Below are positions 7,039 through 14,151 of a stretch of DNA of 15,645 bases, piece by piece. The first letter of the stretch is position 1; every line of letters begins with the position of its first letter. Both the position numbers and the translations under genes were made by a program. Under the pieces are notes generated by a model. The model was not told the DNA's origin, did not search any database, and was given only the letters and a program-made list of their open reading frames with translations. The stretch is taken from contig NZ_JASJEU010000023.1 of assembly GCF_030077735.1 (NCBI RefSeq), forward strand, positions 1-15,645, in the 5' to 3' direction. The DNA is from Gordonibacter faecis (GTDB lineage: Bacteria > Actinomycetota > Coriobacteriia > Coriobacteriales > Eggerthellaceae).

Positions 7039-7143
7039 CTCGGGAGGGTTGAAGGAGCGCGCCGCCCCTGACCACACGTAGGTGTAGGCAAACGCAATCG
7101 TGACGAGTCATCCCGGCCGGCACGCTCCCCCAACCCTCCCGAG
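7039..7143. repeat. Long inverted repeat after the lipoprotein gene
   Basis: Arms of 26 bp at 7039-7064 and 7118-7143 match at 23 of 26 positions. The left begins CTCGGGAGGGTTG and the right ends CAACCCTCCCGAG. They enclose 53 bp. The region lies between the convergent lipoprotein and PIN-toxin genes. It could act as a bidirectional transcription barrier, although the following tract is mixed C and T rather than a T-run. It could also be a small mobile palindrome. A similar GGGGTTGAAGGGGG motif occurs near 11423, before the Fe-S operon. Confidence 0.6.
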
Positions 7144-7191
7144 CCCCTCCTTCTCTTCCCCTCACTTTCCCCAGTTCATCCCCACCCTCAT

Positions 7192-7623
7192 TTAGAACTC
7201 GAAAGATTCATAGCCCAAATGGGCTATGAGTTCGGTGGGTGTGAACTTAGGAATGGCTCTGGTGTTGAACGCGGCAGCATCACGTGAAAGAATGGCATCT
7301 ACTTGCTCTACTTGCGCACAGGCGGCAATAATGCCATCTTCGTAGTCGGGCTTTTCCAATGTGAGGGCCTGTTTACACACCGGGTCGTCCACAGCGGCAA
7401 TATCAGCAATGCTAAACAGCAGGTCAAGCGCACGATAGCCCGCATCAGCGCCGGCCGACTTGGCCGCCCAATAAAATACATCCTTCACCGAGGTGCCCAC
7501 TACCAACAGGCGCACGCCCTTGTCAATGCACACCATGACCGCACCCAGAGAGTCCTCAACGAAATCGGGCCGCTTTAATACAATATCGACCCAGACATTG
7601 GTATCAACCAGCACACTATTCAT
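7192..7623 (-). CDS. PIN-domain (VapC-like) toxin
   Basis: A 143-residue PIN-domain ribonuclease candidate, the toxin of a type II toxin-antitoxin pair. It begins with the family's first acidic motif, LVDTNVWVD (D7). The central acidic cluster is KPDYEDGIIAACA (D93, E95, D96) and the last is ILSRDAAAF (D115). Together these would bind the divalent metal at the catalytic centre. The length is normal. VapC-type toxins cleave tRNA or rRNA; the target of this one is unknown. The start ATG at 7623 overlaps the end of the antitoxin gene by eight bases (ATGAATAG), so translation is probably coupled. Its stop is 49 bp from the inverted repeat ending at 7143. Confidence 0.87.
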   Translation of the reverse strand: MNSVLVDTNVWVDIVLKRPDFVEDSLGAVMVCIDKGVRLLVVGTSVKDVFYWAAKSAGADAGYRALDLLFSIADIAAVDDPVCKQALTLEKPDYEDGIIAACAQVEQVDAILSRDAAAFNTRAIPKFTPTELIAHLGYESFEF

Positions 7624-7900
7624 AGCGGCTCATATACAGGTCGCGCATCTCGTTATCAGTGAGGTTCGAGCACAACCCCTCGCCTACACCCGCCAGTTCC
7701 AGCAACGCCGCCTTCTTCTGCGTTCGCCCGCTCGACTTCTGAAGACTCTCCTGCAAAAACGGCGGAAGCTCACGCGAGGAAGCGAGTTGCTCCCACAAGG
7801 CGCGCACGGCAGCCGACGTACTCACGCCATGATCGCGCAACACTTTGTCGCCGCGCTCTTTGAGCGTCTGATCAATCCGAATATTCAACGTAGCCTGCAT
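7616..7900 (-). CDS. RelB/DinJ-like antitoxin
   Basis: A 94-residue protein with an N-terminal ribbon-helix-helix: MQATLNIRIDQTLKERGDKV, then GVSTSAAVRALWEQL, as in RelB/DinJ antitoxins. The strand would contact DNA for autoregulation, and the C-terminal half would wrap the toxin. The frame is open to 8017, but the ATG at 7900 is chosen for the strong GGAAGGAGG just upstream and the match to family starts. Its partner is a PIN-domain protein, whereas RelB/DinJ antitoxins are best known with RelE/YafQ-type toxins. Confidence 0.82.
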   Translation of the reverse strand: MQATLNIRIDQTLKERGDKVLRDHGVSTSAAVRALWEQLASSRELPPFLQESLQKSSGRTQKKAALLELAGVGEGLCSNLTDNEMRDLYMSRYE

Positions 7901-7925
7901 ACGCCTCCTTCCGCTTTGGCGGTTC

Positions 7926-7955
7926 ATTTTACCATAGTGCATTACCGTACTGCAA
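7926..7955 (-). promoter_or_regulatory. Predicted promoter of the toxin-antitoxin operon
   Basis: Read on the minus strand, TTGCAG (7950-7955) and TAAAAT (7926-7931) are separated by 18 bp and lie 25 bp before the antitoxin start. Such operons are usually repressed by the antitoxin itself, but I see no clear palindrome here. Confidence 0.45.
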
Positions 7956-8017
7956 ACGCTTCCTTTCCCTTGCCTCTTCTTCTCTTGCTCCCTCTCTCCC
8001 CTTCCACACAAATACAC

Positions 8018-8050
8018 CTCCCCGGTGGCAAAACTTAGGACACCGGGGAG
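8018..8050. other. Perfect 10-bp hairpin in divergent intergenic region
   Basis: CTCCCCGGTG (8018-8027) and CACCGGGGAG (8041-8050) form a perfect stem with a 13-base loop. The genes on either side are divergent, so a terminator is not expected. There is no T-run on the plus strand, only TTCAATAGTATTTT. It could be a regulator site for the DUF5679 and aquaporin genes, or a relic. A TTGACT at 8071-8076 just downstream is a possible -35 box, but no good -10 sits 17 bp away. Confidence 0.5.
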
Positions 8051-8136
8051 TTCAATAGTATTTTGAAGGATTGACTTGGGGTTTCTCTATAACGAGGATG
8101 GTCATTGCACCTATTTCACAAGGGAGAGGAGTCATT

Positions 8137-8286
8137 ATGTCGGTTGAAGCTTATTGCATGAAGTGCAAGGAGAAGAAGGTCATGAAAGACCCGGTGGCGG
8201 GCGAGACGAAGAACGGCAAGCCCATCACGAAGGGTAAGTGCCCGGATTGCGGCAGCACCATTTGCCGCATCGGCAGCATGAAGTAG
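8137..8286 (+). CDS. Small DUF5679-like zinc-ribbon protein
   Basis: A 49-residue protein with two CxxC pairs: YCMKCKEKK near residues 7-10 and CPDCGSTIC near 35-43. This is the pattern of a small zinc ribbon and fits the DUF5679 family, often found in Actinobacteria and in phages. The conserved VMKDP and GKPITKGKCPDCG segments support that. Its biological role is unknown. An in-frame extension to 8071 lacks a ribosome binding site, while the ATG at 8137 follows GGGAGAGGAG. It lies 63 bp before the aquaporin gene and may share its transcript. Confidence 0.85.
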   Translation: MSVEAYCMKCKEKKVMKDPVAGETKNGKPITKGKCPDCGSTICRIGSMK

Positions 8287-8349
8287 GCTTCGCGTTTCGC
8301 GAGCAAGCACAACGAACACGTACGCACAGAAAGCTAGGGGAGCCTACAC

Positions 8350-9060
8350 ATGGAAGTATCGTCAGTAAAGAAATACGCCGCCGAGGCATTCGGCACCTTC
8401 GTCCTTACGCTGTTCGGCTGCGGAAGCGCGGCTGTGGCGGGGGCCACGCTGGGAACGCTGGGCATTGCGCTGGCGTTCGGTCTGTCCATCATTGCCATGG
8501 CGTTTGTCATTGGCAACGTGTCCGGATGCCACATCAACCCGGCCGTATCACTGGGACTGTTTTTGGACAAGCGACTGTCGGCCAAGGACCTCATCGGCTA
8601 CTGGGTTGCCCAGTTCATCGGGGGACTTGTGGCGGCGGCGGTGCTGGCGCTTATCATTAGTATGTGCGACTTGGGCGGCGTCATTATGACGGGGCTCGGC
8701 TGCAACGGCTTCGGCGAGCAGTCGGCCGTGGGGCTGTCTGTAGTGGGCGCCCTCATTGTGGAAGTCATTCTCACCTGCGTGTTCGTGCTGAGCGTGCTGG
8801 GCTCTACGGCGGATGAGCGCACGGCGCCCTACGCCGGCATCATCATTGGCCTCACGTTGGCATTTGTCCACATCATGGGCATTCCGCTGACGGGCACGTC
8901 GGTGAACCCGGCGCGCAGCTTCGGCCCGGCCGCCGTGCTGGCCGCCTCGGGCGACGTAACCGCGCTCAGCCAGGTGTGGGTGTTCATCGTGGCCCCGCTG
9001 GTGGGTGCCGCACTGGCCGCGCTCATCTGGGCAGGCCTCAAGAAGAAGGCGACGAACTAG
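8350..9060 (+). CDS. aqpZ: Aquaporin Z-type water channel
   Basis: A 236-residue MIP-family channel with six membrane helices and both half-helix NPA motifs, HINPAVSLG (N63) and SVNPARSFGPA (N186). The residues at the narrow selectivity filter are F43, H174, T183 and R189. These are the same residues, at the same positions, that I recall for E. coli AqpZ. This favours a strict water channel over a glycerol facilitator, which has a smaller residue than His at that point. It would sit in the cytoplasmic membrane and speed osmotic water flow. The ATG at 8350 follows AGGGGAG. The C-terminus is a short basic KKKATN. A strong terminator begins 21 bp after the stop. The upstream DUF5679 gene may be in the same operon. 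Confidence 0.93.
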   Translation: MEVSSVKKYAAEAFGTFVLTLFGCGSAAVAGATLGTLGIALAFGLSIIAMAFVIGNVSGCHINPAVSLGLFLDKRLSAKDLIGYWVAQFIGGLVAAAVLALIISMCDLGGVIMTGLGCNGFGEQSAVGLSVVGALIVEVILTCVFVLSVLGSTADERTAPYAGIIIGLTLAFVHIMGIPLTGTSVNPARSFGPAAVLAASGDVTALSQVWVFIVAPLVGAALAALIWAGLKKKATN

Positions 9061-9081
9061 TATTCCGCACAGTTAAAAGGG

Positions 9082-9124
9082 AAAGGCCCGCGCACCAGCC
9101 TTCGGGCTTGGACGCGGGCCTTTT
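9082..9124 (+). terminator. Rho-independent terminator after aqpZ
   Basis: A perfect 11-bp stem AAAGGCCCGCG (9082-9092) and CGCGGGCCTTT (9113-9123) has a 20-base loop that itself contains a small AGCC-TTCG-GGCT hairpin. It ends in TTTT. The left arm begins with a run of A, so it may also stop transcripts of the converging LysR gene on the other strand. Confidence 0.88.
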
Positions 9125-9211
9125 CATAGGTGAGTCGCGGAAGGGGAAGATGGGGAAACGTAAGCGCACGGGCGCACGGGCGCACCTCCGCCTCCGCCGC
9201 GCAGCTCCGCC

Positions 9212-10171
9212 CTAGCCCAGCAAGGAGACAACATCCCCCAGCTTCAGCTTCTTCACCAGGGAAAGTATCGAAGAACTGCGTTCTTTCAGGCACACAATGC
9301 AAATGGGAGACATCACGGCATCTTCCGCCGTCATCATGCGCATGGCCAAACCGGGCAGCGCGCGGCCGAACGCCGGGATGCCGGTGGTGAACAGAATGCC
9401 ATCCTTCAGCAGAAACGGGCCGATGTCGTCGATCCCCAGATCAACGAAGTGCAAATGCGGAGCACGCTTCGAGTACTCGGACACAATGGTTTCGTTCGCC
9501 TCGTGGAACCAGTCGGCGAGAGCAATCGGATAAGGCTCCAGGTCAGCCACCGACACGTGATCCTTCTGCGCGAGCGCGTGATCTTTGCGCACGAGCACGC
9601 CCGCCGGAACGGTGCCCACAGCGCAGCAGGTGGTGGTGCTGTGATTGAACGCACCCACCGTGATAAGCGCGTCGTACGTGCCCGCGTGAAGGCCTTCCAG
9701 CCCCGCACGACCCATGACCTGCTCAATAACAACCTCTAAACCCATCTGCGACTTCAGCAGCGCCGCAGTGTTTTCGCACACCACCTCGTAGCCGGGAAAC
9801 GGCGGCGTATTCAGCGCCATATGCAAGGAGTTCAGCCGTTCCTTGTCGCCCTCGTCGTAGGTGCGCGCGAACTCTTCAAGTTCGTGGAAGCTTTCCATCA
9901 CCTTCTCCGCCTTGCGATTGAAGGCGATGCCGAAGGGGGTGGGCCGCACGCCGTGGCTCTCTCGCACGAACAAACGATGGTTCAATTCGCGCTCAAGATC
10001 GGCGATAGCTTTCGAGACGGCCTGCACGGTCACATACAATTCTTTGGCGGCCGCCGACAGACTGCCACACTTCACCACGGTCACCATGTATGTGATTTGC
10101 TTAATGTTCAACAACACACCTTCATCAGGCCAAACGTGCACACCGGGAGCCATTGTACTCGCAGTGTGCAC
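9212..10171 (-). CDS. LysR-family transcriptional regulator (1 of 2)
   Basis: A 319-residue regulator. The winged helix-turn-helix lies near residues 22-80: GSLSAAAKELYVTVQAVSKA, then RLFVRESHGVRPTPFG. The rest is the effector-binding domain. The start is uncertain. A GTG at 10171 follows AAGGA with a nine-base spacer and is used here; an ATG at 10153 has no ribosome binding site; a TTG near 10111 follows GAAGG and would begin closer to the conserved LNIKQ. It is clearly a paralogue of the next gene upstream on the same strand, sharing VTVQAVSKAIADLE and LFVRES-GVRPTPFG. Both face away from the Fe-S operon, and aqpZ converges on this one. LysR proteins usually control a neighbouring divergent gene and themselves; no effector can be read from the sequence. 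Confidence 0.88.
   Translation of the reverse strand: MHTASTMAPGVHVWPDEGVLLNIKQITYMVTVVKCGSLSAAAKELYVTVQAVSKAIADLERELNHRLFVRESHGVRPTPFGIAFNRKAEKVMESFHELEEFARTYDEGDKERLNSLHMALNTPPFPGYEVVCENTAALLKSQMGLEVVIEQVMGRAGLEGLHAGTYDALITVGAFNHSTTTCCAVGTVPAGVLVRKDHALAQKDHVSVADLEPYPIALADWFHEANETIVSEYSKRAPHLHFVDLGIDDIGPFLLKDGILFTTGIPAFGRALPGLAMRMMTAEDAVMSPICIVCLKERSSSILSLVKKLKLGDVVSLLG
10136..10171. promoter_or_regulatory. Inverted repeat at the start of the first LysR gene
   Basis: GTGCACAC (10136-10143) and GTGTGCAC (10164-10171) form a perfect 8-bp inverted repeat with a 20-bp gap. It overlaps the annotated GTG start. If translation really begins at the TTG near 10111, this would be a leader-region site suited to autoregulation. 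Confidence 0.4.
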
Positions 10172-10348
10172 AGTACTTAGTCCTTAGAGGCGGCCTTCAA
10201 ATTTATTTTTAAGCGAATTCGTATGAAAAATTGACAAGGGGGTACCGTAACTGCATGGTTACTTTTGTGCAAAAGCACAAGAAGACACAGTGCGCGACCA
10301 TCAGGCAGCGCGCTTGCAACCCCCTATCACACTTTGCCTGAGGGCACT

Positions 10349-11335
10349 CTAGTTCTGCGACGCAGTGGCACCGGCCATGAGGGCGAGCTGGGTTGCCAGC
10401 CAGTGCTCGAAGGCTCGATAGGCGGGGGTCTTGCGGGATTTCAGGCTGACGAGGCAAATGGGAATGGCGATGGTGTCGGCCGCAACCAGCGGCTTAATTG
10501 CCGTACCGGGGAACATTTCGCCCAGCGCAGGAACGTGAACGATAAAGCAAACTCCCTGGTTGATAAGGTAATGGCGGATGAGCGTGTCCGTGCTGTCTAT
10601 CACCGTACTCGGCACGGGCAGGTTCCGCTTGCGATAAAGCGCCATGAGAGCTTCGTTGAACGTTTCGAAATTCGTAGAAAAGGATGCCGGGTAGGACTGC
10701 AAATCTTCCAAGCTGACGGCATCGCGGTCCGCCAAGGGGTGACTCTTGATCATCTGCACGCCCGGAGACACCGTGCCCACCGGTATGCAGTCAACCTCCG
10801 GATGCGAGAAGGGGCCCACCACGATAAAGGCGTCGTATTCGTCGGAACACAGCCCCGACAGCGCGCCTTTCCCTGTATCCAGCACGACGGAGGTGTCGAT
10901 GCCCAGCCCTCGTTTCGCAAACGCAGCTATGCTGCTGCACGCCCGCTCGTGGCCGACGAAGGGCGGCACGCACAAGGCCAAACGCAACGCGCCGGGCTGA
11001 TGCACGTCCTCGTACGATGCAGAGAAGGCCTCCAAGTCATCAAAATTGCGCAAAACCGAAAGCGCGCGCTGATAAAACGCCGTACCGAAGGGAGTGGGAC
11101 GCACACCACGACTCTCGCGTACGAACAGCTGATGACCCAGTTCGTGCTCGAGATCTGCGATAGCTTTTGACACCGCTTGCACCGTGACAAATTGGTCTTT
11201 TGCTGCCGCCGACAGACTGCCGAGCTCAACCACGGCAGCAAAGTAGCGAATTTGCTTAATGTTCAACGATTTTGCTTTCACATTCACCTCAGTGGCATTG
11301 TCCTCGGGCATTTTACTGCGCTTCACCTGCCTCAC
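10349..11335 (-). CDS. LysR-family transcriptional regulator (2 of 2)
   Basis: A 328-residue LysR protein. The helix-turn-helix is GSLSAAAKDQFVTVQAVSKA, followed by QLFVRESRGVRPTPFG, then the substrate-binding domain. The GTG at 11335 follows AAGGCGAGCG; an ATG at 11311 (MPEDNATEV) is an alternative with a more distant AGGTGA. Both leave an extension of about 16-25 residues before the conserved LNIKQIRYF. It lies 177 bp upstream of its paralogue on the same strand. It is divergent from the DUF2229-HgdB-ATPase operon across a 302-bp gap, which is the classical position for a LysR activator of that operon. This regulatory link is inferred from position only. Confidence 0.88.
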   Translation of the reverse strand: MRQVKRSKMPEDNATEVNVKAKSLNIKQIRYFAAVVELGSLSAAAKDQFVTVQAVSKAIADLEHELGHQLFVRESRGVRPTPFGTAFYQRALSVLRNFDDLEAFSASYEDVHQPGALRLALCVPPFVGHERACSSIAAFAKRGLGIDTSVVLDTGKGALSGLCSDEYDAFIVVGPFSHPEVDCIPVGTVSPGVQMIKSHPLADRDAVSLEDLQSYPASFSTNFETFNEALMALYRKRNLPVPSTVIDSTDTLIRHYLINQGVCFIVHVPALGEMFPGTAIKPLVAADTIAIPICLVSLKSRKTPAYRAFEHWLATQLALMAGATASQN

Positions 11336-11637
11336 CGCTCGCCTTGAACCCTTTCAAAAACTTTTGTAACCTCACGGATACAGAGGGGGCGCTCTGCGAA
11401 CCCTCCTCTTTTGCGCCAGGGGGGGTTGAAGGGGGTGTCGAAGGAGCTGCCGACCCTCTCCCCCCAACAGCCCAACTGCCCAACTGCCCGACCACCCCCG
11501 AAGATCGCTTGCCTCCTTCGTATACCTCGGCGGTTTGATGGCGTAGCTGCCGCATCGGCGACGCACCCGTTTCGGCCCCTGGAAGGTTTGTGGCGAAGCG
11601 CGCCTGCTCAGGGACGGCCATGAAGTAAAGGGATACC
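11336..11637. other. Divergent intergenic region before the Fe-S operon
   Basis: A 302-bp gap between the second LysR gene and the Fe-S operon. It has a G-run region, GGGGGGTTGAAGGGGG near 11419-11436, partly complementary to CTCTCCCCCCAAC near 11457-11469. A short direct repeat CCCAACTG follows at about 11472-11487. A LysR box and promoter for the operon are expected, but I cannot point to a clear one. Open frames through this region on both strands are low-complexity and look spurious. Confidence 0.5.
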
Positions 11638-12684
11638 ATGGTGGGCGAGAGATCGAGACTAAGGGGCCGCATGGGTATCCTCAAACAGAGCGACTACGCC
11701 GACGTGCAGCGCGTGGGCATCCCGCGTGCGCTTTTGTACCACCGCTATGGCGTGCTGTGGGAAACGCTGTTTGCCGAGTTGGGGCGTGAGGTGGTGCTCA
11801 GCCGCGAGACCGACCGCGCGCTCGTGGCCGAGGGCGAGGCGCTCTCCGTGGACGAAAGTTGCCTGGCGTCGAAAGTGTACATGGGTCACGCAGCCAGCCT
11901 CGTGGGCGCGTGCGATGCGCTGTTCGTACCCAGCTTTGCGAATCTGGGGCACCGCAAGGGGTTCTGCACCAAGTTCCAAGCACTGCCCGACATGGTGGCG
12001 AACACGCTGCGCGACCGCGACGTGCGCGTGGTATCGTGCCTGGTAGACGAGCGGGGCGAGCGCCTGGGGATGCGCGAGGCATTCATGGGGCTGGCCGAGC
12101 GTTTTGGCGCGAACCCGCGCGAAGCGAAGCGGGTGTGGAAGGCGGCCTCGCGCGCTCAGGAGCGTGCGTGTCGGGCTACGGCGGAGGCGCAGGAGCGGCA
12201 GCTGGCGGCGCTGGAGGCGGCGGGCGCGGGCGGCGGCGCGGGTGACGCGCTGGCCGAGCAGCCGCTTACTATAGTAGTAGTAGCGCATCCGTATTTGGCG
12301 CACGACCCCTACCTGGGCGGCAGCGTGACCGACCCACTCAAACGCCTGGGTGCCGTGGTGCTCTACGCCGATGAGATGGATCGCTGGCGCGCCTTCAAAG
12401 CCAGCTTGGAATTCTCCGAAACGCTGCAGTGGATTGTGAACCGCGAGCTCATTGGCGCGCTGACGCTTCTGCACAACAAGGTGGACGGCGTGGTGCTGCT
12501 GAGCGCGTTTCCGTGCGGGCCGGACTCCATGACCGACGACGCCATCATGCGCTGTATCCAGGGCAAACCCATTTTGAACCTGACCATCGACGCACAGAGC
12601 GGCACGGCCGGGCTGGAAACGCGCATCGAGAGTTTCGTCGACATTCTGCGCTACCAGAAGAGCGGAGGCTACGTCCATGGCTGA
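11638..12684 (+). CDS. DUF2229 / acyl-CoA dehydratase activase-related protein
   Basis: A 348-residue cytoplasmic protein matching the DUF2229-type part of very long acyl-CoA dehydratase activase-like proteins. Signatures are VGIPRALLYHRYG (26-38), VDESCLASKVYMGHAASL with C75, LFVPSFANLGHRKGFCTKF with C110, and FPCGPDSM with C293. The conserved cysteines probably hold an Fe-S cluster. Residues 165-205 are an Ala/Glu/Arg-rich helix ending in a Gly/Ala stretch, probably a linker. Two starts are plausible: ATG 11638 after AAGGGA, used here, and ATG 11671 after AAGGGG, which trims eleven basic residues. The next gene overlaps its end by eight bases. The protein is likely one subunit of a complex with the two genes that follow. 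Confidence 0.8.
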   Translation: MVGERSRLRGRMGILKQSDYADVQRVGIPRALLYHRYGVLWETLFAELGREVVLSRETDRALVAEGEALSVDESCLASKVYMGHAASLVGACDALFVPSFANLGHRKGFCTKFQALPDMVANTLRDRDVRVVSCLVDERGERLGMREAFMGLAERFGANPREAKRVWKAASRAQERACRATAEAQERQLAALEAAGAGGGAGDALAEQPLTIVVVAHPYLAHDPYLGGSVTDPLKRLGAVVLYADEMDRWRAFKASLEFSETLQWIVNRELIGALTLLHNKVDGVVLLSAFPCGPDSMTDDAIMRCIQGKPILNLTIDAQSGTAGLETRIESFVDILRYQKSGGYVHG

Positions 12685-13978
12685 GATGTTTGAGGGCGGC
12701 GCGGGCGCAGAAAACGCGCCAGCCACTGGCGGCGCAGCCCCCGCCGCAAGCAACTCCCCCACCAGCGACGACCGCACGCGCAGCGGGTTCACCCTGTTCA
12801 ACGGGTCGGACGACGATTCGCTGCGCGCCCGCATTGCCCTGCAGCTGGAACGCAAGCGCCCGCCGCGCCTTCTGCCGCCGCGCCCGCGCCAGCCCAAACG
12901 CGACCGCCACGCCCGCACGCGCGTAGCCTTTTTGCGCTACAGCTACTACGACATCGTGTTCAAATTCTTTGTTGAGCAGGTGCTCGACGCCGACTACCTG
13001 CCGCTCCCTGAGCCCACAAAACGCACGGTTGAACTGGGCAGTCGCAACGCGAGCGACTACGTGTGTGCCCCCTTCAAGCACATTCTGGGCGACTACATTG
13101 AGGCGCTGGAGCTGGGCGCCGACGTGCTCGTGCAGTTCGCAGGCCCCTGTCGCCTGGGCTATTACGGCGAGCTACAGGAGTCCATCCTGCGCGACATGGG
13201 CTACGAATTCCAGATGCTGAACTTCGCCACCGTCACCGGCAAGCCGCTGACGGAGTACATCGAGGTGTGCAAGAAAACGGTGAATCCGAATCTGTCGGTG
13301 CCGCGCGGCGTGCGCGGTATGCTGGCGGTGTTCAAGATGATTGAATGCTTGGACGAAGCGCAGGACTTTTACCTGGCCCACGCCGGATTTGAGGTGGAGC
13401 GCGGGTCGTTCGACCGCACGCTGGCGGCTTATCACGCCGACATGCGCGCCGCCACCACCGAGCGCGACATTGCCGAGGCACAGCGTCGCGGCATGGAGGC
13501 TCTGCGCGCGCTTCCCCTGCGCCACGTTGAGCGCCCCGTGCGCGTGGGCGTGGTGGGCGAATACTTCACCGCGGTAGACCCCCACTCCAACCTGGGGCTG
13601 GAGCGCAAGCTGCTGGACATGGGCGTGGAGGTGCATCGCCTGCTGAACATGACCAACCGCAACCTGCGCTACCACGAGAAGAATCTACGCGCCAGCATTG
13701 CCGACTACGTACGTTACGACATGGGCCCCACGTCTAGCATGACCATCGCCGCCACGCTGAAGTACGCGCAAGAAGGCTTCGACGGCGTGGTGCACTTGAA
13801 GTCGTCCGGCTGCACGCCCGAGGTGGACTGCATCCCCGTGTTGCAGCAGGTCAGCCGCGACACCGGCATGCCCATCCTGTACCTCAGCTACGATTCGCAA
13901 ACCAGCGACACCGGCCTCGACACCCGCCTGGAGGCCTTCTACGACATGCTCGCCATGAAAAAGGAGAAGACACGATGA
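12677..13978 (+). CDS. HgdB/BcrB-like 2-hydroxyacyl-CoA dehydratase-family protein
   Basis: A 433-residue protein of the dehydratase component family, which includes the double-cubane cluster proteins and the C-terminal part of the long fused proteins. Candidate cluster ligands are C130 in YVCAPFKHILGDY, C158 in VQFAGPCRLGYYGELQ, and C379 with C385 in HLKSSGCTPEVDCIP. The middle has a VGVVGEYFTAVDPHSN segment typical of the second Rossmann-like domain. The first roughly 80 residues are Ala/Gly/Ser-rich, then basic (RPPRLLPPRPRQPKR), and lie before the usual family start RVAFLRYSYYD. ATG at 12677 follows GGAGG by eight bases and overlaps the previous stop. It probably receives low-potential electrons from the ATPase encoded next. 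The substrate is unknown; clear acyl-CoA-binding features cannot be judged by eye. Confidence 0.8.
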   Translation: MAEMFEGGAGAENAPATGGAAPAASNSPTSDDRTRSGFTLFNGSDDDSLRARIALQLERKRPPRLLPPRPRQPKRDRHARTRVAFLRYSYYDIVFKFFVEQVLDADYLPLPEPTKRTVELGSRNASDYVCAPFKHILGDYIEALELGADVLVQFAGPCRLGYYGELQESILRDMGYEFQMLNFATVTGKPLTEYIEVCKKTVNPNLSVPRGVRGMLAVFKMIECLDEAQDFYLAHAGFEVERGSFDRTLAAYHADMRAATTERDIAEAQRRGMEALRALPLRHVERPVRVGVVGEYFTAVDPHSNLGLERKLLDMGVEVHRLLNMTNRNLRYHEKNLRASIADYVRYDMGPTSSMTIAATLKYAQEGFDGVVHLKSSGCTPEVDCIPVLQQVSRDTGMPILYLSYDSQTSDTGLDTRLEAFYDMLAMKKEKTR

Positions 13979-13986
13979 GCGAATAG
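13975..13986 (+). pseudogene. Three-codon mini-ORF, relic of the original ATPase start
   Basis: ATG AGC GAA TAG encodes only MSE and overlaps the stop of the HgdB-like gene as ATGA. The same three codons, after the same AAAAGGAGAAG, begin the real ATPase gene at 14152. This reads as the former start codon of the ATPase gene, cut off by the inserted DNA. It could still be translated as a tiny leader, but I would not call it a gene. Confidence 0.6.
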
Positions 13987-14024
13987 CCCGCCTTTGTCGC
14001 CCGGGGTGCCGAATACGCCACCCC

Positions 14025-14101
14025 TTGTCATCCTGAGCGGAGGCGCGTAGCGCCGGAGTCGCGACGCGAAGCTAGTCCCGCAGGGGAAGGATCCCGAGCG
14101 G
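14025..14101. repeat. Family 2 palindromic repeat, copy B
   Basis: This segment begins TTGTCATCCTGAGCGG and ends GGAAGGATCCCGAGCGG. It is the reverse complement of the right arm of the copy at 3151-3303, with about 45 identical bases through the second half. The internal small hairpin differs: GGCGCGTAGCGCC here, GCGCCGCAAGGCGC there. It separates two genes that would otherwise overlap as ATGA. Confidence 0.82.
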
Positions 14102-14151
14102 CGACAGCTAGCTTTGTTACGAGGGGTTTTCGCAGTAAAAGGAGAAGCAAG

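Noticed and set aside
8018..8050. Rho-independent terminator
   Set aside because: The stem is strong, but there is no T-run and both neighbouring genes point away from it.
11313..11684. 123-codon minus-strand frame crossing the operon's upstream region
   Set aside because: Low-complexity Gly/Ser/Pro content from G-runs and CCCAACTG repeats, and it overlaps both flanking gene starts.
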